Of a DNA stretch of 64,000 nt, positions 1 through 11,470 are shown piece after piece. The position numbers and the translations under genes are program-made. The stretch lies in the NCBI GenBank assembly GCA_000499405.2, contig HG738141.1, positions 404,032-468,031 of the forward strand, read 5' to 3'. This stretch comes from Onchocerca volvulus (Eukaryota; Nematoda; Chromadorea; Rhabditida; Onchocercidae). The notes under the pieces were generated by a model that had not been told where the DNA came from, ran no database searches, and saw only the letters and a list, made by a program, of their open reading frames with translations. Within the stretch, counting starts at the first letter, position 1. Every line of letters starts with the position of its first letter.

Positions 1-2640
1 GTCCAAGATTCAGTTAATCCAACTAAAATTAGTTTAAGTTGTCTAATACAGCATCAATAATTATAATCTCCTAATTTTAGGTGATTTTTGATCCTCTAAT
101 TTTAATCTATCAATATACGATATTATTTCCCGCTGCTTACTTGAAACTCCCAAGAATATTTTGATTTGGTAGTATGGTGAATTCCAGTACTTACATAGTT
201 GTATCACATAACGTATAGAATTTGCCAAAGTTTGAATTTCTGAAAATCAAAATATTTTTTTTTTTAATTTTCATAATAGTTCAAGAAATTTCAATACTAA
301 CATTTACGTGCCAATATCTTATTATAATCGACTTTCATTTTTTTTTTCCAATAAATTTTTGCCATAGAGCGAATAAATGCTACGCTAAGAATCAATGTAA
401 TAACTCGAAAAATGGAAATATTTCAAGGAATTCCATCTTTAAATGAATTAAATATCTTAAAATAGAAATGTTAAATACAAATATATAACGTTATCCATAA
501 ACATAAATCAATCATAATCAATTCACATTCCATATTTAATTTGTATTTCAAATTTCAAATTATCGAGAAATATCGATTCCAATGATTTTATTCGACCCTT
601 CATCATTGCACAAACTCGTTCTCTCATATCGATCGGCTAATTGAATTCATATCTTTTGAACCAAACTTCATAAAATGATAGAAATGAGGAATATTTTCAT
701 CCAGTCATTAATAATACTATATAATAAATCTTGTTAAATTCATTATCTAATCTAATAATTATCAAAAAAATGAAGTAAGAAAATGAATAGTGCCAAATTG
801 ATTAATAGTAATTAAAATAACTAAATCAAAAAATTGAACACTTTAAACTACCTTCTATCATTACTATATAATTATTTTAAATACTTAAATAGCAGAGATT
901 TTGAAATAAAGAAGAAAAAAAGAATAAATATATAATAAGAAAAAAATATTTAACAATACAATGTAAAAAGAAAAAAAGCAATTTATTTTTATCTGTTAAA
1001 TATATCAATTTGTAATAAAAAGAAAAATTTTTATCCCAATACATTAAAAAAAAAGAAAGATAGAAAAGAAAAATTATAACAGATGAATCAACAAGTAATT
1101 AATAAACCTAAAATAATATGTAATTAATAAAACCAATAAAAATAAGAATTGAATTACTATCAATACTTCGATTCAATCATCCAATTTATCACTGCATACA
1201 TCGTCTATTTCGAAATGGTTCATTTTGAGAATCATTAACCTATTTCGTTTATTCGATGCGCTGATTGCATATTAATGATACAAATCATTATTTATATGAT
1301 AACATCTTTATGATATTTTTGATGTATCTGATTTGTGTAATATTTTTTGATATTAATCAAATTCTTTCATATAATGGTCAAACTAGGCTATTTTTTGTAT
1401 GAAATAAAAAAAAAATACAGAAAAGAAAAAATATAAAAATAAAAATAAATTCAAATCAATAAATTCATCAAATTTTGGAGAGAAAATTCATGGGAAATAA
1501 CACACTGTTAGATGTAAATAATTCATCTTAACGATGAAAAAATTCATGAAGAATTCGGGGAAAAAAAAAAGCAAATAATTAATCATTTAATATTGACATT
1601 AAAAATTGAATTTATAGTGCAATATACTAAGAAAAGCAGAAAAAAAAAAAAAAAAAAAGAAGACTTCCAATTCGTAAACTTTCTTCTGATAATTATTCTA
1701 TACTATTCTGATATAATATTATGGAATAGTATCAGAATAATAGAAATTAAAGCATACACAATAGTATCATAATAACAATTTCAACAAACTAAAAAGACAG
1801 TATGTGTTTTGCTAGAGCGATTATTCTCAAATTATCAGTTGATTAATGGAAAGAGTAATAATATTAGGCCAAGAAAAACCATATCAGATGTATCGTAGCA
1901 TCTTAGTAACATCAAAATTTAACTTTTAATAATAATATACAATAAATAATATATATACTAGTTGAGATTATCAAAATAATAATATTTACATTAGTTGAGA
2001 TTATCAAAATATTCACAGAAGAGGTTTAAAAACTACACAGCTGATTAACGTGCTTTGTAGTACATGTGATTCGTATTCAAAAAAAAAAAATGTTTGAATA
2101 GCTTTTTCAGCGAAAATAAGCTTAAATAATGAATGAATAATTATATAAAATAAGAACAATGATAGATTTCATGCAATATTATTTCACTAAACTCCAAATA
2201 AATTTATTCCAATTAGCTATACAATTATGATTAGTATAAAACAACATTTCAAATGCAAATCTTATAATTTCATAATCAACTAGATGAATATCTTTTGATT
2301 GGCCCTCTCAAGAATTTAAAAAATTAGCTCTTTCTAAAAATCGATATGCTTCCAAATTCGGGCAAAAAGGAAATTATAAATTAACTAACTGCAATTCTTC
2401 TCTACTTTCATATCACAAAAAAATCTTTGACCCCTCGATCTTATTTTTCATGTCCCTTCAAAAAAAAAAAAAAAGCCGTTTTCTTCCTTTGACAAAGCAT
2501 GAATAAACGAATGACGGAAAAAGTCACCGTGCCCACTGAAAGTGAAATAGGTTGCAAGAAGTGTTGCATTGACTACTTCGTTATTTGTGGGCATCTGAAT
2601 CATGTTTATTTTCAGATATACGCTGGGCCATTAATAATTT
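1..2640. other. AT-rich non-coding stretch
   Basis: No frame here shows protein-like composition or exon-like boundaries; open frames are short and dominated by Phe/Ile/Lys/Asn as expected from A/T-rich DNA. A 20-bp sequence beginning TAGTTGAGATTATC is repeated in tandem with a period of 33 bp at 1959-2011. Several poly-A tracts occur, for example near 1640. It may be intergenic or a long intron; the sequence does not decide. Confidence 0.6.
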
Positions 2641-2674
2641 TTCGCAAAATTCGAGTTTGGCATCATAATTTAAA

Positions 2675-2974
2675 TTGATTACAGCTGAAGAATGCATTCA
2701 TCAAGATCTTTTACCAAGTTTCAAAAAGTTCCTCATATTTAAGTTCACAGTAACTTTGATTTCTCAAATTTATGTTTATAATTACTTTGATTTCCTACAA
2801 ATGTCGAATTTTTATCCTGAAGTAAATCTCGTCGCACTTTTGATACATCCGCTGCTGCCTTTTTTGCTACTCCAACGATTCGACAATATTCTCATTTTCG
2901 AGCCTTTTAAATTCTGCAACTTATGCAATTTTAAAGTTTTCAAAAAATTAAAATCTATGCTTGCTCATTTGTAA
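2675..2974 (+). pseudogene. possible C2H2 zinc-finger remnant
   Basis: A 99-codon open frame whose last 20 residues contain C-x2-C followed by F, L and a single H at roughly the spacing of a C2H2 finger (CNLC...KKLKSMLAHL), then a stop. The rest of the frame has no recognisable domain. With a degenerate C2H2 copy at 3927-4136 and a real C2H2 gene at 7.2-8.0 kb, it may be another decayed relative. The 3' end of the frame falls inside a perfect hairpin. The similarity is weak and could be chance. Confidence 0.22.
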
Positions 2975-2992
2975 GCATAGATTTTAATTTTT
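2943..2992. repeat. perfect 20-bp hairpin
   Basis: Two perfectly complementary 20-bp arms (2943-2962 and 2973-2992) are separated by a 10-nt loop, GCTCATTTGT. A perfect stem of this length is unusual even in A/T-rich DNA because the arms include a GC-containing core (AATCTATGCTT). It could be the scar of a small inverted duplication, a MITE relic or a foldable RNA. Confidence 0.7.
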
Positions 2993-3926
2993 AGATTTTA
3001 AATTGAAATTTTTTGACAATTGTACATATACGCTTTGCATAATATCAATATGAGCCTTTATTTTTGGAAGCTTAAATATGACGATGATTTAAGTTCATTC
3101 CCAATCAGTTTTTGATTTTAAACATTGTATCACTGTAATTTAAAATTTTGCCCATAATACAAAACGGTATGAGAATTATTCTCCTTCGTCTAGATAATTA
3201 TGAATTGGATACTAAAATTCATAAGCTGAATTTCGATATTCAATTTAAACTCTTTATTTTAGAATTCATATGATTGAGAAAACCAAGACATCAATAAATG
3301 ATAGAAGTTAATGTGAAACACAAACAATCATTCATTGTCTAAATCGTGTATAAACAAAATATCTAATAGGTATTCACAGAAATATTTCAAGAAAAAATCG
3401 AGAAAAAAAGCAGCAATCTTTCAGTTGCTTAAAAGAAATAATTTATTGACTGTTTATAATTTGAATTAAGATCAATTCCGACTATATCTCAATATAAGCC
3501 AGTGTTTAGCATCAATAAAACCGGAATGTATTTTTGATTCAAGAACAACCACTCTTGAAAGTCCATTTCCTTTGCTATTTTGATAATCTGAACAGGAAAA
3601 TATAAGTAGTACATTTTAAGGATAATAATTGAAAAAAATAGTTGAAGTTTAGATAGAATTAGGCAGCAACAAATTTTGGATCATTTTAATTTTTTATTTT
3701 AGCTGTTCTTTGGCATACATGAATGGATTTCATTTTGTTTTAATGGTTTCAAAATGAAGAATTTACTTACACATGCCATGCACATTATTGCAAGTCTTGG
3801 TCGATAAGTTTTGTTAATAATGCAAATTTTGCTCAATAAGTGTGCAAGTAGGCACAGTTGGGAAAATAAGGAGATAACAGAAAATAAACAAAAAGAACTA
3901 TTCTAAAATATATGAGGCGAGGATAG
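2993..3926. other. non-coding stretch
   Basis: No supported gene, RNA or mobile element was seen. It lies between the hairpin and the left arm of the inverted duplication. Confidence 0.5.
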
Positions 3927-4136
3927 TTAATTCAAATGTAGTAATTGATGGAAACTTATCCCGCACATTTCACAAAAGTGAAGTTTCGTACCAGTATGGA
4001 TTTGTGAATGGGATTTCAAATATTTTAATGTTTTGAAATTTTTCCAGCATTCCAGATAATTGCGCATCGTCACTTCAGTATAATTCAGCATCTCATTTTT
4101 CAAATTTCCTGTGAAGTTTTTCTTGGCATCCATCAT
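3927..4136 (-). pseudogene. degenerate C2H2 zinc-finger copy
   Basis: On the minus strand this frame reads LECWKNFKTLKYLKSHSQIH followed by a second finger start (HFCEMCGISFHQLLHLN), then a stop. It matches the first two fingers of the plus-strand gene at 7.2-8.0 kb (LECGKNFKKLQYLKSHSQVH). The first Cys of finger 1 is Tyr here, the Gly after the second Cys is Trp, and the second finger stops before its histidines. Only two of six fingers remain. It lies at the inner end of the left arm of an inverted duplication, so it is a decayed duplicate. Confidence 0.75.
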
Positions 4137-4173
4137 ACTTGATTCATTTTTAAGTTATCAATCCAAGAAGAAT

Positions 4174-4237
4174 TCTACGGAACTTATCAATCCAAGAAGA
4201 AGAAGTGAAAACTTGTTGGACTGATAAGTTCCGTAGA
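4174..4237. repeat. 16-bp perfect inverted repeat in left arm
   Basis: TCTACGGAACTTATCA at 4174-4189 is perfectly complementary to 4222-4237, with a 32-nt spacer. The right arm of the large duplication has only one AACTTATCAATCC segment at the matching place, so this small inversion arose in the left arm after the large duplication. Confidence 0.7.
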
Positions 4238-5183
4238 TTCGTTACTTTTTCTTCACTTTCTCCTGAAATTGATGAGCAAAAATAGTCCTATTTATTCCTC
4301 ACTCATTTTTGATAAATCGAACGGCTCTATTTGCAGCGATCATGCTTCCTTAAATTATACCAATTCTATTCATTTCAAACTGCGCTAAAAATTTCGAAAT
4401 CTTCGAAATTTTATGAATTTTTTTTTGAAATATTTGAAAAAAAAAGTGTTTTTTCTTTTTTTTTCTTCAAAAATTTAATGAACTTACGATAGCTAATACG
4501 TTGCACAATTGGATGAAGAAAAAGAATAGATGAAATTTTACATTTTGATAATTATGCTTTCTTGTCAATTCTAAAAAACATTCAAATTAACAGTACGCTG
4601 AATGATTGAATGAAGATTACTTGGTGAAGAATTTTTCTCTAAATAGTATTGAAAAAATAATTGTCTAAAATTCATTGTTGTTGAAATATGGCATATCTAA
4701 CTCAAATCATAAACATAACAAGTTAACCATACCAAAGATGAGCGATACTATTTATTCAAAAGTTTTTTGCATGACCTGTATAAGTAATGAACAAATAGTA
4801 TTGCAGCGGGAAGGAACAAACCTATGAAATTGATGAAAAAATGATTTAATCCTAAAAAAAAAAAAAAAAAAGAAAAAAAAATGCTTATTCACACGTTATT
4901 TTAAAATCGTAAAGTCTTTCATATAATACGAAGTTCTAAAAAAACGTCTGACATTCCGTAATGTAAGAAATGAAATTGGTGGGAGAGGAGAGATAGATTG
5001 ATTGTAGATTGTAATCCTTGAATCGAATTGCGAAAAGTAAACGATCGCATATTTAAATGCTTGTCATTTGAGACTGGCAATCTACGTGTAAAAGAAGTGA
5101 TAAACCAAGTGTAATGATAAACCACGCTTAATAAGAGTGATAACCTTTGTGTAATGATGAGGGGAAGATTATGCAGTCAGTGA

Positions 5184-6479
5184 TTAGTGTCACTGTTTAA
5201 TCTTTTATATCAAATAAATTTATTTGAACTACAGTATTATATTGTTCAAAATAATTTATGCAAAGCAATCATGACATTTCTTTTTTTTTACAATTTCATT
5301 TTGTTTCACTTCAATTTTTTTCATCTCTTTAAAATGTAGTAATATTAGGACGAGAGAAAATTTGCGTTAATACATCTCTTGTACTTGATAATATTGATTT
5401 ATATATATGTTGAAATGTTTTTATCAATTCTTTTGCTTAGATTTACAAATTCTTATTCAAATTTAAGTTTAGCTTTCAAATTTGGCGGATTTGTGTGTTA
5501 AATTGGGCAAATTGAAATTAAATAATATTAAAATCGATAAATTTGAAGCAAAATCGAAAAGCAATTTACGGTTCTAGAAATGCAGAAATTATAAATGAAT
5601 GCTGCTCAAGCATTCATAGTATATTATTTTTTAAGTTAAATATTAATAAATTGAAGAATTGCATAAGAGTGTGTATTATCGTATATTTTACACAATATAA
5701 AAGCGAAATTTTTGAATTAAATTTTTTTTCTTAAATTTGCCTTGCGAACAACTTCATCCATACAACTTCTCGTCTTACTTTATAAATTCACGTTAAAAAG
5801 TATCTTCGATATTTCGAAGCTGTTAATAATTGAAAAAATAACACGCAAATGATTGAAATGATTGAAAAAATTACACGTAAATAATATCGGAATTTCTCAG
5901 AACACGTGATCTAATGAGGAAAGCAACAGGAATGCATCCGTTGTGTTTTGCACCAAAATATTTGAATTCAAGTTTGTTTCATAAGGCCAACTGCCAAAAT
6001 ATTCAATATTTTCTTAAATTCATTTTTATCTGATATGATTTATTTCCATAAAATAATTGAATCTGATATGCTAAATCTTTGTGCCATTCAATATTAATTT
6101 CATTTTATTTCAGTGCAAAAATTGCTAATTCACAGATTCTAATTCTAATTTAATCATTTCAAAAAAACACAAATAGTTTGAAAAATGAAACTGGAAAAAA
6201 AATATTGTGAAACTATGTCATATCGAATAAATCAATAATATCAATTAGAAGAAAATAAAATCAGCGCAATTTTGTCTTGCTAATTATCTCAATTTTGAAA
6301 ATATGGAAAAAGTGAAGTGAAGTGAAATGATATAAAATTATGAAAAATGCTCTGAAAGTTTTGCATAAATTTTTGAACAATGCAATGAAATAACTCAAAC
6401 AAAAGTGAAAAGAAAAATATTTGAGAAAAAAAAAAAATGAATTTATTCATATAAAGGATTAAAAAATGACAGCCAACAT
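5184..6479. other. spacer between the inverted arms
   Basis: A/T-rich DNA with no supported gene. The 63-codon open frame starting at 5543 has no recognisable domain and no exon signals. Confidence 0.5.
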
Positions 6480-7570
6480 TTCACTGCATAATCTCATTAT
6501 TACATTTGGTTATCATTGTTATTAGACGTGGATTATCACACGTAGATTGCGAACCTCAAATTGGAAAGCATTTAAATATGCGATCGTTTTACTTTTAGCA
6601 ATTCAACAATCAAAGTTTGCATTTTCTTTCCCACAATTTCATTTATTACATTTTGCAATGTTAGACGCTTTTTTTAGAATTTCATGTTACATGATGAAAG
6701 ACTTTAAAATTTCATGATAACGTGTATGTAAGCATTTTTTTTTTTTTTTTTTGAGTGATAAAACTATTTTTTTCATCAATTTTCATAGATTTGTTTCTTC
6801 CCGTTGAAATACTTTTTGTTTATTACTTACGCAAGTTATGCAGAAAATTTTGAATAAATAATTTTGCTCATCTACAGCAGAGATAATTTATGTTTATAAT
6901 TTGAGTTAGATATACCATATTTCAATAGCAAATGAATATAAGACCATTATTTTTTCAATATAATTTAGAAAAAAATTTTTTCAGTTCTCTTTAGAAAAAA
7001 ATTCTCCACTAAGCAATTTTCATCCAATCATTCAGCGTACTATTAATTTGAATATTTTTAGAATTGACAAGAAAGCACAGTTATCAATATGCATTTCATC
7101 TATTTCTTCTTTTTCTTCATCCAATTGTGCAACATACGAATTATTGTAAGTTCATTAAATTTTTGAACAGAAAAAAAAAAATTCCAAAATTTTTAACACA
7201 ATTTGAAATGGCTAATATCTTATAATTTGAGGAAGCACAACCGGAACAAACAGAACCGTTGGATTTATCAAAAGTTAGTGCGAGGCAAAAAGGACTATTT
7301 GGCTCATCAATTTCAAAAGAAATTGAAGAAATAACGAATTCAAAGAACTTATCAATCCAGGAAGAGAATGAAAAAAAAGGAATCAACTATCATGAACGCC
7401 AAGGAAAATTGGTAGAAATCGGGACGCTAAATCAAACTGAAGAGAAGATGCACAATTGTCTGGAATGCGGAAAAAATTTTAAAAAATTACAATATTTGAA
7501 ATCCCATTCGCAAGTTCATATTAGTGAGAATCTCTGTCTTTGTGACAGATGTGGGATGCGTTTCCTTCGA
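6480..7570 (+). repeat. right arm of large inverted duplication
   Basis: Complementary counterpart of 3927-5183. It includes the upstream non-coding DNA of the C2H2 gene plus the region coding for the PLDLS motif and the first two fingers. Homology ends inside finger 2, so the duplication breakpoint lies within the coding sequence. Confidence 0.8.
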
Positions 7571-7984
7571 TTATCAAACTTGCGATTCCATTTGCATGCT
7601 CATACCGGAGAGAAACCGTTCGTTTGTGAAGTATGCGGCAAAGATTTCTCTCAATCACTTTGTTTAAAACGGCACATGCGAATTCATACTAAGGAACAGC
7701 CGTACAAATGTTCGAAATGCGAGAGAAGTTTCAATCATCCAAGCAATTTTATAAGGCATATGCATAATATACATGATCGTACGAAGTTAAAATTATGTTT
7801 TGCATGCGGAAAAGGTTTCCCTCACTTATACAGATTGAAACAACATATGCTAACGCATACCAAGGAAAAGCCGCATAGTTGCGAATTATGCGGTAAAAAG
7901 TTTTCTCTATCAGCTAGTTTAAAAAGACACAAGAAAAATCACTGTAAGAGGAGATCCGATTTTAACTGCACTATAAGCGGTTAA
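7226..7984 (+). CDS. six-finger C2H2 zinc-finger protein (3' exon)
   Basis: Probable sequence-specific DNA-binding transcription factor. Six C2H2 fingers run in tandem from about 7460 to 7955, starting CLECGKNF, CDRCGMRF, CEVCGKDF, CSKCERSF, CFACGKGF and CELCGKKF. All have both histidines, and the linkers are of TGEKPF type (TGEKPF, TKEQPY, TKEKPH). The frame is open from 7226 after a stop; the stretch before the fingers contains PLDLS, a match to the PxDLS motif that recruits CtBP corepressor. The first in-frame ATG is at 7448, just before finger 1. Either translation starts there (178 codons) or, more likely given the protein-like N-terminal stretch, an upstream exon joins near 7226, although the acceptor there (ATTTGAG) is weak. 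A decayed inverted copy lies at 3927-4136. The finger assignment is firm; the 5' end is not. Confidence 0.85.
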   Translation, partial: FEEAQPEQTEPLDLSKVSARQKGLFGSSISKEIEEITNSKNLSIQEENEKKGINYHERQGKLVEIGTLNQTEEKMHNCLECGKNFKKLQYLKSHSQVHISENLCLCDRCGMRFLRLSNLRFHLHAHTGEKPFVCEVCGKDFSQSLCLKRHMRIHTKEQPYKCSKCERSFNHPSNFIRHMHNIHDRTKLKLCFACGKGFPHLYRLKQHMLTHTKEKPHSCELCGKKFSLSASLKRHKKNHCKRRSDFNCTISG

Positions 7985-8559
7985 GATTTCAGAAGAAAGT
8001 GGAATTTTAAGAGATATGAAACGGATCGATGTAAAAAACAGCTGGTTGAATTTTGAGTTTAATATTCATTACTATTTCTAGTTAATGTGATTATCGATGC
8101 ACGTCATCAATTGAATTCTCGCAATTTTTAATGAATTATTTACTGCTAGCAATTTATTGTTGATATTATTGCCCGCAGGTTTTGATTTCATTTCCTTCGT
8201 AAGAAAATATTAGCTTTTCAGAATTTCATGTTATAGGAGATTTTTTCAATGAAAAAAAAAAAGTATTTAGTTTTGAAAATAAATCGTTTGTTTTATCGAA
8301 TCTTTAGTGTAAAACTCTAGCTTCGGAATGCCTGCTTCAGATCTCCAGCACAAATAAATTGTTATGCTTATTATTTGAATAAGAGATTGCTCATGTTATG
8401 TCAGTAATGATTTTTCTATTTCAATACCAATAAAATATATCAAAAAATTTTAAACAAAATCTTTTCTAATCATCAGGGCGCAAACGGTATCATTTCTTAT
8501 GCGCAATCATTCATTGCATTGCTGAATCTGAAAATCCTTTTGAATTGTCCAAATTTTTC
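7985..8559. other. 3' flank of the C2H2 gene
   Basis: Non-coding; AATAAA at about 8429 (CCAATAAAATAT) could serve as the polyadenylation signal of the zinc-finger gene. No other feature was seen. Confidence 0.4.
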
Positions 8560-9255
8560 CAAATTAAAATTTATAAAAAATTCATAAATTTCGAAAAAAA
8601 AAATTTGTTTGTTTACACTTTACTGATTTTAGAATTCGATACCAGGAATAATTTGCTATCTTATCTCAAAATACCATCCTTATTCCATCTCTCTTACTCT
8701 TATCAGGATAGCTAATGATGATTTCATGCGTTTTCTCAAATCCGAAAACCTTAATTCTTTTTTTGCTCTCAAATCGAAATTTTCATAAAAACGCAACCTT
8801 TTTATACAATAATCAGTGATATGGATATAAATAAATATCAGAAAATAAGAAATTAACAACCATTAAAATATGGAATAATTAAAACACATTATATTACATG
8901 GATTCAGTAGCATTAGAATCAATTAAATCCTCCATTCTTCCGTTTAAGGTCAATATCTATTTGTTAATCTCAATAATAAATCATTAGTATGATGTAAATT
9001 AGTTACATTATTACGGGACGAGTTTAACATAGATACCATAATAAAATATTTATTAATAATTAATATCTACCACTGTATTCACTAATACGCCATATATTAC
9101 AACAAATAACTTCGAGCAAGTGAAACCAAAACAATAAAAATCAATGGGAAACTAACAATTTATAAGAAACCTCAAAAATCATACCCTCTCTCATTAACTC
9201 ATTTTTCGCACATTTCCGACCTCCTCTTTCTCATCACCGAAAGGGTGGATGATTT

Positions 9256-9453
9256 ATGATGGAGCCTTTTAAGACACAAATACGACACAAAGAGACAATC
9301 ATGACTACGGTAAGTGAAAGCATTGTAAATTATTTGTCGAAATTAATTATTGCAAACAAACTAACCGCTGAGATAACGACACAGGATCATTGTTCATTTG
9401 ACGTACGTCAATATGAAGATACAACTGATTGGCCTATCCACGTATATCCATAA
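9256..9453 (+). other. 65-codon ORF conserved in two repeat copies
   Basis: An ATG frame (MMEPFKTQIRHKETIMTT...) is open in copies A and B, with substitutions Leu/Ile, Ser/Leu and Thr/Ile, and is broken by a small deletion and a stop in copy C. The change pattern does not show selection. The sequence ATGACTACG|GTAAGT inside it is a good splice donor, so this may instead be an exon ending there. No domain is recognised. Confidence 0.25.
9398..9411. promoter_or_regulatory. 14-bp perfect palindrome TTGACGTACGTCAA
   Basis: Perfectly self-complementary and identical in copies A and B (20566-20579); copy C has one change. It resembles a split CRE-like bZIP site (TGACGT...ACGTCA). Binding is inference. 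Confidence 0.35.
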
Positions 9454-10110
9454 ATCTACGAAACGTTTATTATTCAGTCTGATATCTTCTTAATTGAATA
9501 GAGGTGAATGAGTGAAGGGCGGAAGATCCTTCCTGAAAGAACAAACATCATAAAGGAATATATAAGTTGCTTTCAAAGTAATAAGCATAAATTAACATGA
9601 CGGCTCTCAGCATTCACTCTTAAAAATTGATCAGATTTAGTGTTTTGGAATCACCCGAATGATGATGATGCCCGGAAACTATCAGTGCTAACGAACGAAT
9701 AGTCCCCGTATCACTTCAGTCAGCAAATAATGCCGCTATAAAGATCAATAAATGGTTAAATCTGTTGTTTTTCTCGTTTCTTTGACCTCGAGAAACTACC
9801 CATCTTCCTTCTCATCGTGAACTTCGAGCTTAGGACTTTATCTTGTCCAGGAAATCTCTAGTCTGAAACACTCTACACCCTTGCTAAAACCCCACCAAAA
9901 TATCATCCGTTATAACTATGGATCATTACCATCAATCGATTTTATATATATATATATATGTATTGTCAGGGAAGCATGTATCCATTATTCTTTGATTAAG
10001 AACGAACGATACAGTAATTATTGTCGCATCTCAGATGGAGAGATACTTCTATGCACGTTTAACCGAGACGGAAAGAAGATTGGAGAAAACGGAAGAGTAA
10101 AATGGCTGAG

Positions 10111-11453
10111 ATGTGGAACCGGCATCTCAGAGGCTGGAAATTAATGAAGAGGAAGCAGAGCGAGCTTCTCTGCCTATATGTGAGGAAAGTTGGCTAACGG
10201 AAGCAGAATGGGCATCTCTGCCAGAAGACGATGATTATGACTCTGAGATGCTGGGGCACCAGTGGAGAAGAGTGGCGCTAAAGTTGTGGAACAGGCTGTG
10301 ACGGTCCGAGAGATTGTTCTATAAGTTTTTATTTGGCAATATATAGCAAAAAATTATGTACTAAGTGGTAAATTAGTTTAGAAAAGATCGAAACAATTAA
10401 TGTCTGAATTTCTATCAGTAATTCATGAGATTAATCAGTTTATGCTCAATCAATTATGTTTTAGCTGGACGAGAACAATCAGTACACGGTTCCCGTATAT
10501 AACTAGCGCCGGCTGTTGCGGTGCCGAAGGCTTTCAACCAGCAGATATTGCGAATATTCTTGGACAATTCCGCAGGAAGTTGGTACCGCCACAGGCAGAT
10601 GCGAACACGGTGGTTTGCATCGATGGAATTCCTATTATCGGTAATTTTTAATATTAAAAGCGGTGAAAAGCTGATCATGTGTTTTAAGTGTAGTATGATA
10701 ATGAAATTAAGTTTAATTTTGATTTTTTTCAAATTTTTTTTTTTCTTCATTATGGGACATTCATTAAATTTAATTTAATTCATACTGATGTGTGAATGTG
10801 ATACGTATTTATATCGTTAAGCTATACTTTTATAGAAAGTCAGAATTTTCAGTGTATGGTATCTGCGGCAGGCAGTTCGAAACAATCAAAAGATGGCACA
10901 TCCACTCCTCAAGGATGCATAAGCAGGATGGTATGTATTTTACAATTCTTAATTACTTTTTTTTTTTTAAATGTAAGTTTCTTTTAGAATTTTCTTTATC
11001 AGAAATTAAAAGACTCATGATTTCTACTTCATTTCAGGTTTTTGTTCTAATTGCGACCATAACCTCCTGCTGCCATCTTCATTCACACAAAAATGCGCTG
11101 CAGTAGAACTGCATGTCCTCGAATGGTGCCCGAGGACACGTGCGGTCGCGATGAATGAGAGACAAACAAAAACCACAAAAAAAATAGGGTTAAGCGCCGC
11201 AGACTTGATCTTGTGGGGAGAGAAGAGGACGCACAGAACCTCTTCGTTCCAGGTAAAAATTGAGGAACTTTTATAACTTTTAATTCAGATGTAGCGAATG
11301 CAAACATATATGTTGAAAAATTCGACATGAAGTTGACCTCATGACTTTGTTTTCTAGAAATTTTTTCAGATTATCCGGAAAGTAAGAATATTCGGCCTCT
11401 CCACGCAGACAACCCGTCGATGCCTGTCTCAATCTCAACCATTCTCCATCTGA
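10111..11453 (+). CDS. unrecognised spliced gene with Cys/His motifs
   Basis: Exon model: 10111-10297, 10465-10640, 10853-10930, 11038-11252 and 11370-11453 (TGA). The phases of exons 2-3, 3-4 and 4-5 all agree, acceptors are TTTTAG, TTTTCAG, TTTCAG and TTTTTTCAG, and composition is clearly richer in G/C than the flanks. The first exon is acidic (ASLPICEESWLTEAEWASLP); its donor (CT|GTGACG) is weak. If not spliced, it ends at a TGA at 10299. Exon 3 encodes a C2H2-like unit (YGICGRQFETIKRW followed by HIHSSRMH) lacking the first Cys, and exon 4 begins GFCSNCDHN. This pattern resembles N-terminal fingers of some retrotransposons or a nematode-specific nuclear protein; I do not recognise the family. 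The start is unknown. Confidence 0.5.
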
Positions 11454-11470
11454 AGGAACAAATGATCAAG

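Larger units (their letters stand above)
3927..5183 (-). repeat. left arm of large inverted duplication
   Basis: The reverse complement matches 6480-7570 over its whole length with scattered substitutions and small indels. Shared anchors include the string containing GCATTTAAATATGCGATCGT (about 5040 and 6570), the block around ATTCAGCGTAC (about 4595 and 7030), and the zinc-finger exon itself. The spacer between the arms is about 1.3 kb. Nothing resembling a transposase lies in the arms or spacer, so a local inverted duplication is the simplest reading. Confidence 0.8.
8560..9965 (+). repeat. 1.4-kb repeat, copy A
   Basis: First of three copies of a moderately conserved repeat (others at 19730-21135 and 37800-38720). 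Strongly conserved blocks include ACGGGACGAGTTTAACATAG, the segment around GGGTGGATGATTTATGATGG, GTGAAGGGCGGAAGATCCTT and AATAAATGGTTAAATCTG. Relative to copy B it lacks about 5 nt in the block near 8690. In the other two places the repeat directly precedes (on the plus strand follows) first exons of CCCH genes, so copy A is probably an older duplicate of that intergenic DNA. No terminal repeats or transposase were seen. Confidence 0.75.

Noticed and set aside
10454..10750. 98-codon minus-strand frame
   Set aside because: Shadow of the plus-strand exon 10465-10640 of the spliced gene. Its first part is the K/I/L/N-rich reverse of non-coding DNA.
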